Origin: Streptomyces paradoxus | GTDB lineage: Bacteria > Actinomycetota > Actinomycetes > Streptomycetales > Streptomycetaceae | Direction of reading: 5' to 3' | DNA length: 64,000 bases | Assembly (NCBI RefSeq): GCF_014202475.1 | Contig: NZ_JACHGV010000010.1 | Location: 248,001 to 312,000, forward strand | Notes under the pieces: model-generated | The model's input: the letters and a program-made list of their open reading frames with translations, nothing else | The model's database searches: none | What the model was told of the DNA's origin: nothing | Translations under genes and position numbers: made by a program | Shown: positions 8,710 through 16,583 of the stretch, one piece after another | Layout of the letters: the number at the start of each line of letters is the position of its first letter | Position numbering within the stretch: position 1 is the first letter of the stretch

Positions 8710-8737
8710 TTGAACGTGTTCAACATGGGCGTAGAGT
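8710..8737 (+). promoter_or_regulatory. Promoter with embedded palindrome; leaderless start
   Basis: TTGAAC (8710-8715), 16-base spacer, TAGAGT (8732-8737). Counting seven bases from the -10 box places transcription initiation at the ATG at 8744, so the message would be leaderless, consistent with the lack of a ribosome-binding site. The -35 box is one arm of the inverted repeat TTGAAC-GT-GTTCAA (8710-8723), a typical TetR-like operator layout. Confidence 0.55.
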
Positions 8738-8743
8738 GCCGGC

Positions 8744-9268
8744 ATGAGCGACAGAGCCGCCCTGCTGAAGGGCATCCGCGCCTGGCTGGTCTTCTTCGTC
8801 GTGTGCCTGGTGCTCAGCGGCGCCACGGCCTTTCCCCTGGTCCACGAACTGCGGTGGACCGAGGATGTGTTGCGCGGGCTGTCCGTGGGTGAGTACCTGC
8901 CCGGGCTGACGGACTGGATCGAGCGGGTCCGGGCCGGCCTCGAACAGGCCGACGCCGAATACCCCTTCCTCCTCTACGGCACGGACTGGCTGGCCTTCGC
9001 TCACCTGGTGATCGCGGTCGCCTTCTACGGGCCCTACCGTGACCCGGTCCGCAACATCTGGGTCGTCGAGTTCGGCATGATCGCCTGCGCGGGGATCATC
9101 CCGCTCGCCCTGATCTGCGGACCACTCCGCGGGATCCCCTTCTGGTGGTCGGTGATCGACATGGCCTTCGGCGTGTTCGGGGTGATCCCGCTGTACCTCG
9201 TCCGGCAGCGGATCAAGCGGCTGGAGGCGCTGACCGCGCCGGCGGCCGTCCCGGCGTCCGGTGGCTGA
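8744..9268 (+). CDS. Hypothetical membrane protein
   Basis: 174-residue protein with four predicted membrane helices (about residues 12-34, 82-97, 108-126 and 131-152) and a positively charged C-terminal tail (RQRIKRLE). No catalytic motif or known domain is recognised. Between the first two helices lies an exposed loop of about 45 residues with a Trp/Glu-rich stretch. The gene stands alone, with its own apparently leaderless promoter overlapping a palindrome, so it is probably repressor-controlled. Function unknown. Confidence 0.75.
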   Translation: MSDRAALLKGIRAWLVFFVVCLVLSGATAFPLVHELRWTEDVLRGLSVGEYLPGLTDWIERVRAGLEQADAEYPFLLYGTDWLAFAHLVIAVAFYGPYRDPVRNIWVVEFGMIACAGIIPLALICGPLRGIPFWWSVIDMAFGVFGVIPLYLVRQRIKRLEALTAPAAVPASGG

Positions 9269-9357
9269 GAAAAACCGTTATCCCGGGAACCTTCACGCCG
9301 TCTCCCCGCATGTGATCCCCCACATAGCCAAGACCCCCGTCCTGTCTGAGAGGGTGC

Positions 9358-11040
9358 GTGCGGAAAAGTACTGATCCCATCCGGCGAGAGGCCACCGTGG
9401 ACAGTCAGCACTGGCGCGCCGTCATCACGGCGGCCCAGGCCGGCGACCGGCGGGCGCTGGACGAGCTGGTCGGGGGCTGGCTGCCGCTGGTCTACAACAT
9501 CGTCGGCCGGGCGCTGAACGGCCACGCCGACGTCGACGACGTCGTGCAGGAGACCATGCTGCGCGCGGTGGGCCACCTCGGTTCGCTGCGCGACCCGGAC
9601 AGTTTCCGGTCCTGGCTGGTGGCGATCGCCATGCGGCAGATCCGCGACCGGGCCCGGCAGAAGACCCCGGACCGGCTCGTCGAGGAGGCACCGGCCTCCG
9701 ACTTCGCCGAACTGACCGTGCTGCGCCTCCAGCTGGAAGGCCAGCGGCGCGAGGTCGCCGAAGCGGTGCGGTGGCTCGATGACGAGGACCGCCGGCTGCT
9801 GTCGCTGTGGTGGCTGGAGGTCGCGGGCGAACTGACCCGGCGCGAACTGGCCGCCGCCGTCGGCATCACCCGGCAGCACGCCGCCGTGCGCGTCCAGCGG
9901 ATGAAGGAGCGACTGGAGACATCGCGCGGCATCGTCCGCGCCCTGGACGGCGCCTGCCCCGGCCTGCGCGAGCTGACCGGCCGCTGGGACGGCCGGCCCG
10001 ACTCGGTGTGGCGCAAGCGGCTGGCCCGGCACATCCGCGGCTGCGGCTACTGCGGCGGCACCCGCGAGGCCGTCGTACCGGCCGAACGCCTCCTGGCCGG
10101 TATCGCCCTCGTCCCGCTGCCCGTCGGTTTCACGCTGTCGCTCGCCTTCGGCGGCAAGACCGCGGCTGCCGCCACCTCCGCCGGCTGGTCCGCCAAGCTG
10201 CTGGGCGCGCTCACCAAGCCGGCCGTCGCCATGACGGCGGGTGCGACGATCGTCGCGGGCGGCGCCTACGTCGTCACGCAGCCGCCGGACGCCGCGCCGC
10301 CCCGGGCCGCCCTCGCGCCCACGGCCACGGCCACCCCCGAACCGCCGCGTTCGTACGCGCCGCCCGCCCCCACCCCCAGGTCCTCACCGCCGCCGACGAA
10401 GAAGACCGACCCCTACGGGACCGTCGTCGACACCGTCGACCGCGCCCCCGACCCGAACGCCCGGCCCGCCGCCCTGCCGCGCCGCCCCGAATCCGGCATC
10501 ACCAGCACCGGCGGCCCCAAGGCCGTCATGCAGCACCGCGGCGACCGCGTGACCCTCACCGGCCGGGGCTACGTCCTGGTCCGCTGGCAGATCTCACCCC
10601 GGTCCCGGCCCGGCGCGCTGGTCATGCCCTCCTGGACCGGCCTGGAGGGGAGGCTGTTCCATGTGGCGTCCGGCGGCTGGCGCCGGATGGACGACCCGCT
10701 GCCCGGCGCCCCGAACGGCTACGCCACCGGCATGGGCGGACCGGACATCGGCTACGCGGTCCTCCCGCCCGGCACCCAGCAGATGTGGCAGAACGAGTAC
10801 TTCTACCTCGACGGCACCGTCACCCTCACCCAGAACGAACGGGGCTGCGACTACGGCCTCACCGTCTTCCCGTCGGACCGGGATGCCGTGGTCGGGGACA
10901 TCAACGAAGGCCCCGCCGACGGCGCCATCCGCTACGGGCTCGTCCGCGACACCGGCACGGACAGCGCGCCGGTGCCGCAGTACGTCACGCGCTCGGCCCC
11001 GGCCGACCCGGCGACGGTGCCGCAGCGCTCGCGCGTGTAG
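9358..11040 (+). CDS. ECF sigma factor fused to membrane anchor and extracytoplasmic domain
   Basis: RNA polymerase sigma factor of the extracytoplasmic-function type with an unusual C-terminal extension. Residues about 28-100 form region 2 (YNIVGRALNGHADVDDVVQE, then RSWLVAIAMRQIRDR) and about 120-190 region 4 with its helix-turn-helix (TRRELAAAVGITRQHAAVRVQRMK). Then come H225, C229 and C232 (HxxxCxxC, like zinc anti-sigma domains), two hydrophobic helices (about 243-262 and 283-300), a Pro-rich linker and a folded C-terminal domain of about 190 residues presumably outside the cell. Normal ECF factors are about 180-200 residues; this is 560. A GTG at 9397 with GAGAGG ahead is an alternative start. 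It resembles ECF groups with fused sensory extensions. Confidence 0.85.
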   Translation: MRKSTDPIRREATVDSQHWRAVITAAQAGDRRALDELVGGWLPLVYNIVGRALNGHADVDDVVQETMLRAVGHLGSLRDPDSFRSWLVAIAMRQIRDRARQKTPDRLVEEAPASDFAELTVLRLQLEGQRREVAEAVRWLDDEDRRLLSLWWLEVAGELTRRELAAAVGITRQHAAVRVQRMKERLETSRGIVRALDGACPGLRELTGRWDGRPDSVWRKRLARHIRGCGYCGGTREAVVPAERLLAGIALVPLPVGFTLSLAFGGKTAAAATSAGWSAKLLGALTKPAVAMTAGATIVAGGAYVVTQPPDAAPPRAALAPTATATPEPPRSYAPPAPTPRSSPPPTKKTDPYGTVVDTVDRAPDPNARPAALPRRPESGITSTGGPKAVMQHRGDRVTLTGRGYVLVRWQISPRSRPGALVMPSWTGLEGRLFHVASGGWRRMDDPLPGAPNGYATGMGGPDIGYAVLPPGTQQMWQNEYFYLDGTVTLTQNERGCDYGLTVFPSDRDAVVGDINEGPADGAIRYGLVRDTGTDSAPVPQYVTRSAPADPATVPQRSRV

Positions 11041-11710
11041 CGCACAGCACGTCGACGCGGTTCGTCGTGATCGAGTCCACGCCCGCCTCCAGCAGCCGCC
11101 GCATGGAGCGGCGGGTGTCGGGGGTCCAGACGGAGACCAGGTGGCCGTCGGCGTGCACGCGCTCGGCGAGAGGGTGGTCCACCAGCGAGAAGCGGTAGTT
11201 GAGCCAGCGCGGGCGGACCGCCTCCAGCAGCACGGGCCGGGGCGGGGCCAGGGTCGTCCAGGTGAGGGCGATCTCGGCGGCCGGATCCGCCGCCCGCACG
11301 GCGAGCATGGCGTCGGCGCCCGCGCAGTAGTAGACCCGGTCCGCCGCCCCGGCCTCCGCCACGACGCCCATGATCCGGCGCACCGCCCGCACATCGGGCG
11401 ACCCGGGCAGGTCGATCATCACCCGGTGCCCGTCGGTCGCGGGCAGGGCCTCGGCCAGCGTCGGCACCCCGCCGCCGGTCAGCCCGCGCACCTCCTCGGA
11501 CGACAGCGCGAGCAGGGGCCGCTCGTGCTCCCACAGCCGCTTCAGCGTCGCGTCGTGCAGCAGCACCGGCACGCCGTCCCGGGTGAGCCGTACGTCGATC
11601 TCCACCGCGTCCGCGCCCCGGCGCAGCGCGGAACGCAGTGAGGCGACGGTGTTCTCCCGGACGCGGTAGGGGTCGCCCCGGTGGGCGACGGCGACCGGGG
11701 CGGGCGTCAT
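10985..11710 (-). CDS. Glycerophosphodiester phosphodiesterase
   Basis: Hydrolyses glycerophosphodiesters to an alcohol and glycerol-3-phosphate. The 241-residue product has the family hallmarks: VAHRGDP and ENTVASLRSALRRGADAVEIDVRLTRDGVPVLLHD, containing the two catalytic histidines and the metal-binding Glu/Asp, and a C-terminal VSVWTPDTRRSMRRLLEAGVDSITTN typical of the TIM barrel end. No signal peptide, so cytoplasmic. Its ATG overlaps the deaminase stop (ATGA), so it is the second gene of that operon. Its last 56 bases overlap the 3' end of the convergent sigma factor gene. Confidence 0.9.
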   Translation of the reverse strand: MTPAPVAVAHRGDPYRVRENTVASLRSALRRGADAVEIDVRLTRDGVPVLLHDATLKRLWEHERPLLALSSEEVRGLTGGGVPTLAEALPATDGHRVMIDLPGSPDVRAVRRIMGVVAEAGAADRVYYCAGADAMLAVRAADPAAEIALTWTTLAPPRPVLLEAVRPRWLNYRFSLVDHPLAERVHADGHLVSVWTPDTRRSMRRLLEAGVDSITTNRVDVLCATRASAAAPSPGRPGPSA

Positions 11711-12768
11711 CGGGAGAGCCACTGCGCGGTGTACGTGTCGATCTCGCCGGCGATGCGGGCCTTGCCCGCCGCGTCCAGGAAGGATGCCTCGACGGCGTTC
11801 TTCGCCAGTTCGGCCAGGCCCCGCTCGTCGAGGCCGAGGAGCCGGGCGGCGACCGCGTACTCGTTGTCGAGGTCGGTGCCGAACATCGGCGGGTCGTCGG
11901 AGTTGATGGTGACGACCACCCCGGCCCGCACGAACTCCTTGATCGGGTGCTCGTCGAGGGTGCGGACCGCGCGGGTGGCGATGTTCGAGGTCGGGCACAC
12001 CTCCAGGGCGATCCGGTGCTCGGCGAGGTGCGCGAGCAGCTTCGGGTCCTGCGCGGAGCTGGTGCCGTGCCCGATGCGCTCGGCCCGCAGGTGGGTCAGA
12101 GCGTCCCACACGGTCTGCGGGCCGGTCGTCTCGCCGGCGTGTGGTACGGAGTGCAGTCCGGCGGCGATCGCCCGGTCGAAGTACGGCTTGAACTGGGGCC
12201 GTTCCACGCCGACCTCGGGCCCGCCGAGACCGAAGGAGACCAGGCCCTCCGGGCGCAGCCGGTCGTCGGTGGCGAGCCGGGCCGTCTCCTCGGCGGCCTG
12301 CAGACCCGCCTCGCCGGGGATGTCGAAGCACCAGCGCAGCACGGTCCCGAACTCGGCCTCGGCGGCCTTGCGGGCGTCCTCGATCGCGTCCATGAAGGCC
12401 CGCTCGTCGATGCCGCGCCGGGTCGAGGAGAAGGGGGTGATGGTCAGCTCGGCGTACCGCACCTGCTGCCGGGCCAGGTCGCGGGCCACCTCGTACGTCA
12501 GCAGCCGGACGTCCTCCGGGGTGCGGATCAGGTCGACGACCGACAGGTACACGTCGATGAAGTGCGCGAAGTCGGTGAACGTGAAGTAGTCGGCCAAGGC
12601 CTCGGGGTCGGTGGGCACCTTCGAGTCGGGGTGCCGAGCGGCCAGTTCGGAGACGATCCGGGGGGAGGCGGATCCCACGTGGTGCACGTGCAGTTCGGCC
12701 TTGGGCAGGTCCGCGATGAAGGCCCTGAGGTCGCGGGGGGCGTGAGGGTCGACGAGATGCTGGGTCAA
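11707..12768 (-). CDS. Adenosine deaminase family protein (possibly aminodeoxyfutalosine deaminase)
   Basis: Zinc amidohydrolase of the COG1816 adenosine deaminase family, about 353 residues. Visible active-site elements are the metal-binding pair in AELHVHHVGS, HAGE (proton-shuttle Glu), RIGHGTS and the late NSDDPP with the metal-ligating Asp; HLDG of classical adenosine deaminases is replaced by HVHHVG. Start chosen at TTG 12768, which follows GGGGAGGAACC, a very strong ribosome-binding site; the frame continues to GTG 12801. From memory, COG1816 members of Streptomyces convert aminodeoxyfutalosine to futalosine in menaquinone synthesis, so that role is a serious alternative to adenosine salvage. 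Overlaps the next gene by 4 bases. Confidence 0.85.
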   Translation of the reverse strand: MTQHLVDPHAPRDLRAFIADLPKAELHVHHVGSASPRIVSELAARHPDSKVPTDPEALADYFTFTDFAHFIDVYLSVVDLIRTPEDVRLLTYEVARDLARQQVRYAELTITPFSSTRRGIDERAFMDAIEDARKAAEAEFGTVLRWCFDIPGEAGLQAAEETARLATDDRLRPEGLVSFGLGGPEVGVERPQFKPYFDRAIAAGLHSVPHAGETTGPQTVWDALTHLRAERIGHGTSSAQDPKLLAHLAEHRIALEVCPTSNIATRAVRTLDEHPIKEFVRAGVVVTINSDDPPMFGTDLDNEYAVAARLLGLDERGLAELAKNAVEASFLDAAGKARIAGEIDTYTAQWLSR

Positions 12769-13004
12769 GGTTCCTCCCCGGAACGGCGCCCCGGCCGGCA
12801 CAGGGCGGGCGGGCGCGGGTGATCGGCTGATCGGTGACTCGGCATCATCGTAGGCCGTGGCGCAGCGCCCTCGCCGGGGGCACGGTGCCGTATCGATGTG
12901 CGGCTCCGCCGCGCGGGCGCGACCGGCCCCGGCGCACCCGCCCTGTGGCTCGCACCGGACGGCCCCGTAGCATGACGGGACGATCGACCCAGGGGGGACG
13001 CACG

Positions 13005-13631
13005 ATGACGGACGCGACGCAGCCCGACGGAGGCAGCCACGACCCGTGGGCGCCTCCGGAGAACACGCCCTCGCCCGACAAGAACCAGTCGCCCCGGCCG
13101 CCGTCCGTGCACGACCAGGCCACGGTCACCTCCATGCCGGGTTTCACCCCGCCCGCCGGCACCCCGCAGTTCGACGCCTCCGCCACCGGCGCCGTGCCGC
13201 CCCCGCCCGTGGCTCCCACCGGCCCGGGGGCGGCGCCGGGCGGTTACGGATACCCGGGGAGCTACCCCCAGAGCGGCTACGGCTGGCCGGGCATGCCCAT
13301 GGCCCCGCAGAACGGCATGGGCGTCGCCGCGATGGTGCTCGGCATCATCTCCTGCACCCTCTTCTGTCTCTACGGCGTGGTCTCCCTGGTCACCGGCATC
13401 CTCGCCGTCGTCTTCGGCATCAAGGGCCGCAAGCGCGCCGAGGCCGGGGTGGCCACCAACCACGGTCAGGCCCAGGCCGGTCTGATCATGGGCATCATCG
13501 GGATCATCCTCGGCATCACGGTGATCGTCCTGATCGCCGTGGGCATCACGGCCGCGATCAACAGCGACCGCGACGACGACCCGTACTACGGCGCCGCCGG
13601 CCCGGTGGCCACCGCCCCGTCCCACCGCTGA
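13005..13631 (+). CDS. DUF4190 membrane protein
   Basis: 208-residue protein with a Pro/Gly/Tyr-rich cytoplasmic N-terminal half (about residues 1-105) followed by a DUF4190 domain with two long hydrophobic helices (about 109-135 and 163-190) separated by FGIKGRKRAEAGVATNHGQAQAG, the conserved polar loop of the family. The ATG at 13005 follows AGGGGGG. A paralogue starts 69 bases after its stop, so the pair looks like a tandem duplication. Function unknown; such proteins are common in actinomycetes and often sit near envelope genes. Confidence 0.85.
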   Translation: MTDATQPDGGSHDPWAPPENTPSPDKNQSPRPPSVHDQATVTSMPGFTPPAGTPQFDASATGAVPPPPVAPTGPGAAPGGYGYPGSYPQSGYGWPGMPMAPQNGMGVAAMVLGIISCTLFCLYGVVSLVTGILAVVFGIKGRKRAEAGVATNHGQAQAGLIMGIIGIILGITVIVLIAVGITAAINSDRDDDPYYGAAGPVATAPSHR

Positions 13632-13700
13632 AACAGCCGCCCTCCGAGGCCGACTTGGCCACTACGATGCCCTGGTCTGACAACGGAGGGGAGAGCGTCC

Positions 13701-14165
13701 ATGTCCAACACCAATCCGCCCCCGGGTGGTTTCGGCCCGCCGGCCCAGCCGCCGCAGCAGCCGGCCCCGGGCTACGGCTATCCGCAGCAGTCCGGCCCGG
13801 GCTACGGCTACCCCCAGGGCGGCCCCGGCTACCCTGCCGCGCCGCCCGTGGGTTACCCGCAGGCGCCCGGCTACGGGATGCCCGCGCAGCCCAGCAACGG
13901 CATGGGAACCACGGGCCTGGTGCTGGGCATCATCGGCGTGGTGTGCAGCCTGACGTTCATCATGTGGTTCTTCGGCGTGATCCTGGGCATCCTCGCGATC
14001 ATCTTCGGTGCCATCGGCCGCGGCAAGGCCACCCGCGGTGAGGCCACCAACAAGGGCGCGGCGACCGCGGGCCTGGTCTGCGGCATCATCGCCACCGTGA
14101 TCCTGCCGCTGCTCGGGTTCCTGCTGTTCGCCAGCATCATGGGCGGGCTCGGCGCGGCGTCCTGA
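13701..14165 (+). CDS. DUF4190 membrane protein (paralogue)
   Basis: 154-residue relative of the preceding gene: a shorter N-terminal segment made of repeated PGYGYPQ-type units (about residues 20-62), then two hydrophobic helices (about 70-100 and 121-150) separated by IGRGKATRGEATNKGAATAG. The ATG is preceded by GGAGGGGAGAG. It ends in a bidirectional hairpin at 14187. Function unknown; the repeat-rich tail may be a flexible or phase-separating segment. Confidence 0.85.
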   Translation: MSNTNPPPGGFGPPAQPPQQPAPGYGYPQQSGPGYGYPQGGPGYPAAPPVGYPQAPGYGMPAQPSNGMGTTGLVLGIIGVVCSLTFIMWFFGVILGILAIIFGAIGRGKATRGEATNKGAATAGLVCGIIATVILPLLGFLLFASIMGGLGAAS

Positions 14166-14186
14166 AAGGGGCGCGCGGAGTGCGGC

Positions 14187-14213
14187 AGGGGCCGGTCCAT
14201 GGGACCGGCCCCT
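14187..14213. terminator. Bidirectional hairpin terminator
   Basis: Perfect 12-base-pair stem (14187-14198 with 14202-14213) with a 3-base loop, between the convergent DUF4190 and NADAR genes. Serves either strand. Confidence 0.75.
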
Positions 14214-14216
14214 CAC

Positions 14217-14792
14217 TCATGCTCTCGCCGTCCGCAGCCGCTCCCGCGCCTCCATCAGGGCGAACCCCAGCAGATTCGGCCCCCGCCACCGCTCCGGATC
14301 CATCGCCGCCTCGTCGTCCGCGGCCAGCCCGATGCCCCAGACCCGGTCCACGGGGCTCGCCTCGACCAGCACCCGCTCGCCCGTGCCCAGCAGGTACGCC
14401 ATGAGTTCGGGATGCGCGCCGAACTTGTGGACGCTGCCCTCGACGACGATCCGGAACCGCTCCCGGGCCCAGGTCGCCTCGTCGAAAGCGCGCACCAGCC
14501 GCCCGGCCTTCTTCGCCTCGGCGGGATGCCCCGCGGCCAGCGCGGCACGCTCCGCCGCCGGGTCCTCGAAGAGCCGGGCCTTCTCGGCCATCATCCAGTG
14601 CTCGGCCGTTGCGTAGGCCACGCCGTCCACCGTGAACGGCGAGGGCCACCACTGGCTCAGACAGCTCGCGCCGATCCGGCCGTCCGGCCGCGGCCGGTGC
14701 CCCCAGAAGTGCAGGTACCTGACCCTGGCCCCCGCGCGGACCGCCCTGATCAGGGCCTCCCGCGAGCCGACCGCCCCCGTGATCTTCTCCAT
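14217..14792 (-). CDS. NADAR family N-glycosidase
   Basis: 191-residue NADAR (YbiA-like) protein. Motifs seen: YLHFWGHRP at the N-terminus, LSQWWPSPFTVDGVAYATAEHWMMAEKARLF with the catalytic Glu, and VHKFGAHPEL followed by DRVWGIGLAADD and WRGPNLLGFALMEARE. Family members hydrolyse N-glycosidic bonds of early riboflavin intermediates, and others remove ADP-ribose from guanine bases as antitoxins to DarT1-type toxins; no DarT partner is next to it, so the damage-control role is favoured. ATG 14792 is taken as start; the frame extends to 14912 without a better ribosome-binding site. Confidence 0.85.
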   Translation of the reverse strand: MEKITGAVGSREALIRAVRAGARVRYLHFWGHRPRPDGRIGASCLSQWWPSPFTVDGVAYATAEHWMMAEKARLFEDPAAERAALAAGHPAEAKKAGRLVRAFDEATWARERFRIVVEGSVHKFGAHPELMAYLLGTGERVLVEASPVDRVWGIGLAADDEAAMDPERWRGPNLLGFALMEARERLRTARA

Positions 14793-14887
14793 GCACGCGA
14801 GTGTGGCACGCACCACTGACACAGCGTCCTGCCTTTTCGCGTGGAACTCGACACCTGGTCGACAGATTCCGTCGCGTAACCAAAAAT

Positions 14888-14931
14888 CAACAACGGAATC
14901 ACTTGTTGGCATGCCATACCTCTGTCAGGAT
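14888..14931 (+). promoter_or_regulatory. Promoter with operator for the polyamine operon
   Basis: TTGTTG (14903-14908), 17-base spacer, CAGGAT (14926-14931). The -35 box is the right arm of a perfect inverted repeat CAACAA-N9-TTGTTG (14888-14908), a likely repressor or activator site controlling the 14992 dehydrogenase and possibly the following pot genes. Confidence 0.5.
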
Positions 14932-14991
14932 CGGCACTCAAATCGAGCCTGAGCCACGCCGGCCCCATCAGGGGACACGGAGGAGAGCGAC

Positions 14992-16527
14992 ATGCACAAC
15001 CCGGGCACTGCCATCCCGGACCGATTCCCGGCGGAGGAGCGCTTCGCACAGGGCGCGCAGTACATCGCGGGGCGCCTGACCAGGGGCACCTCCGGCCGTA
15101 CGCACGCCGTCGTCGACCCGGCGTCCGGCGAGGAGGTCCTCACCTACGAGCTGGCCGGCCCGGCCGACGTCGACCGGGCCGTCGCCGCCGCCCGCGCGGC
15201 CTTCCCCGGCTGGGCGGGAGCCACCCCCGGCGAGCGGTCCGACGCCCTGCACCGGTTCGCCGCGGTCCTCGCCGACCGGGCCGAGGACTTCGCCCGCGCG
15301 GAGTCGCTCCAGTGCGGCAAGCCGCTGAAGCTGACCCGCGAGTTCGACGTCCCCGGGACCATCGACAACACCGCCTTCTTCGCCGGTGCCGCACGGCATC
15401 TGCAGGGCCAGTCGGCCGGTGAGTACTCCGGCGACCACACCTCGTACGTCCGGCGCGAGCCCATCGGCGTCGTCGGATCGATCGCGCCCTGGAACTACCC
15501 CCTCCAGATGGCCGCCTGGAAGATCCTCCCGGCGATCGCGGCGGGCAACACCATCGTCCTGAAGCCGGCCGAGCTGACCCCGCTGACCTCGCTGCTCTTC
15601 GCCCAGGCGGCCACCGACGCCGGGATCCCGGACGGCGTGATCAATATCGTCACCGGCACGGGCAGGGAGGCCGGGGAGCACCTCGTCGGCCACCCGGACG
15701 TGGCCATGACGTCCTTCACCGGCTCCACCGCCGTCGGCAAGCGCGTCGCCGAGGTCGCCACCGCCACCGTCAAGCGCCTCCATCTGGAACTCGGCGGCAA
15801 GGCGCCCTTCGTGGTCTTCGACGACGCCGACCTGGAGGCCGCCGCCCACGGCGCGGTCGCGGGCTCCCTGATCAACACCGGGCAGGACTGCACGGCCGCC
15901 ACGCGCGCGTACGTGCAGCGGCCGCTGTACGAGGCCTTCGTGGAGCGGACCGCGGCGCTCATGGAGACGGTCCGGCTCGGCGACCCCTTCGCCGCCGGCA
16001 CCGACCTGGGGCCGCTGATCTCGCAGGTGCAGCGGGACCGGGTGGCCGGGTTCGTGGACCGCGCACGGGCCTACGCGCGCGTGGTGACCGGCGGGGAGGC
16101 ACCCGAGGGCGAGCTCGCCAAGGGCGCCTACTACCGGCCCACGCTGATCGCCGACGCGGCCCAGGACAGCGAGGTAGTCCAGTCGGAGATCTTCGGGCCG
16201 GTCCTGGTCGTGCTGCCGTTCGACACCGACGACGAGGGTCTCGCGCTCGCCAACGACACCCCGTACGGGCTCGCCGCCTCCGCCTGGAGCCGGGACGTGT
16301 ACCGCGCGAACCGGGCCACCCGCGAGATCAAGGCCGGCTGCGTCTGGATCAACGACCACATTCCGATCATCAGCGAGATGCCGCACGGCGGCTACAAGTC
16401 CTCCGGCTACGGCAAGGACATGTCCGCGTACTCGTTCGAGGAGTACACCCAGATCAAGCACGTCATGTTCGACAACACCGCGGTGGCCGCCAAGGACTGG
16501 CACCGCACCGTGTTCGGGGACCGATAG
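14992..16527 (+). CDS. Gamma-aminobutyraldehyde dehydrogenase (second copy)
   Basis: Aldehyde dehydrogenase of 511 residues, a paralogue of the enzyme at 7190 with an N-terminal extension of about 25 residues. Cofactor motifs are APWNYPLQMA and LKPAELTP, the base Glu is in LELGGKAPFVV, and the nucleophile is C300 in TGQDCTAATR; it ends with MPHGGYKSSGYGKDMSAYSFEEYTQIKHVM. GGAGGAG precedes the ATG. It leads a run of same-strand genes (potD-A-B-C and an FAD amine oxidase), so it most likely oxidises aminobutyraldehyde or gamma-glutamyl-aminobutyraldehyde made by the oxidase. Confidence 0.9.
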   Translation: MHNPGTAIPDRFPAEERFAQGAQYIAGRLTRGTSGRTHAVVDPASGEEVLTYELAGPADVDRAVAAARAAFPGWAGATPGERSDALHRFAAVLADRAEDFARAESLQCGKPLKLTREFDVPGTIDNTAFFAGAARHLQGQSAGEYSGDHTSYVRREPIGVVGSIAPWNYPLQMAAWKILPAIAAGNTIVLKPAELTPLTSLLFAQAATDAGIPDGVINIVTGTGREAGEHLVGHPDVAMTSFTGSTAVGKRVAEVATATVKRLHLELGGKAPFVVFDDADLEAAAHGAVAGSLINTGQDCTAATRAYVQRPLYEAFVERTAALMETVRLGDPFAAGTDLGPLISQVQRDRVAGFVDRARAYARVVTGGEAPEGELAKGAYYRPTLIADAAQDSEVVQSEIFGPVLVVLPFDTDDEGLALANDTPYGLAASAWSRDVYRANRATREIKAGCVWINDHIPIISEMPHGGYKSSGYGKDMSAYSFEEYTQIKHVMFDNTAVAAKDWHRTVFGDR

Positions 16528-16583
16528 CCGTCTGCAGGCCGCCTGACCAACGGCCGTCCACCCTCCGAAAGGGCACCACGCGC

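Noticed and set aside
9284..9301. ECF-type promoter GGGAAC...CGTC before the sigma-fusion gene
   Set aside because: The spacing between the two elements is about 8-10 bases rather than 15-17, so autoregulation cannot be claimed from it.
13750..13880. Short tandem repeats resembling a CRISPR or satellite
   Set aside because: They encode PGYGYPQ-type repeats of the DUF4190 protein, remain in frame and vary at third positions.
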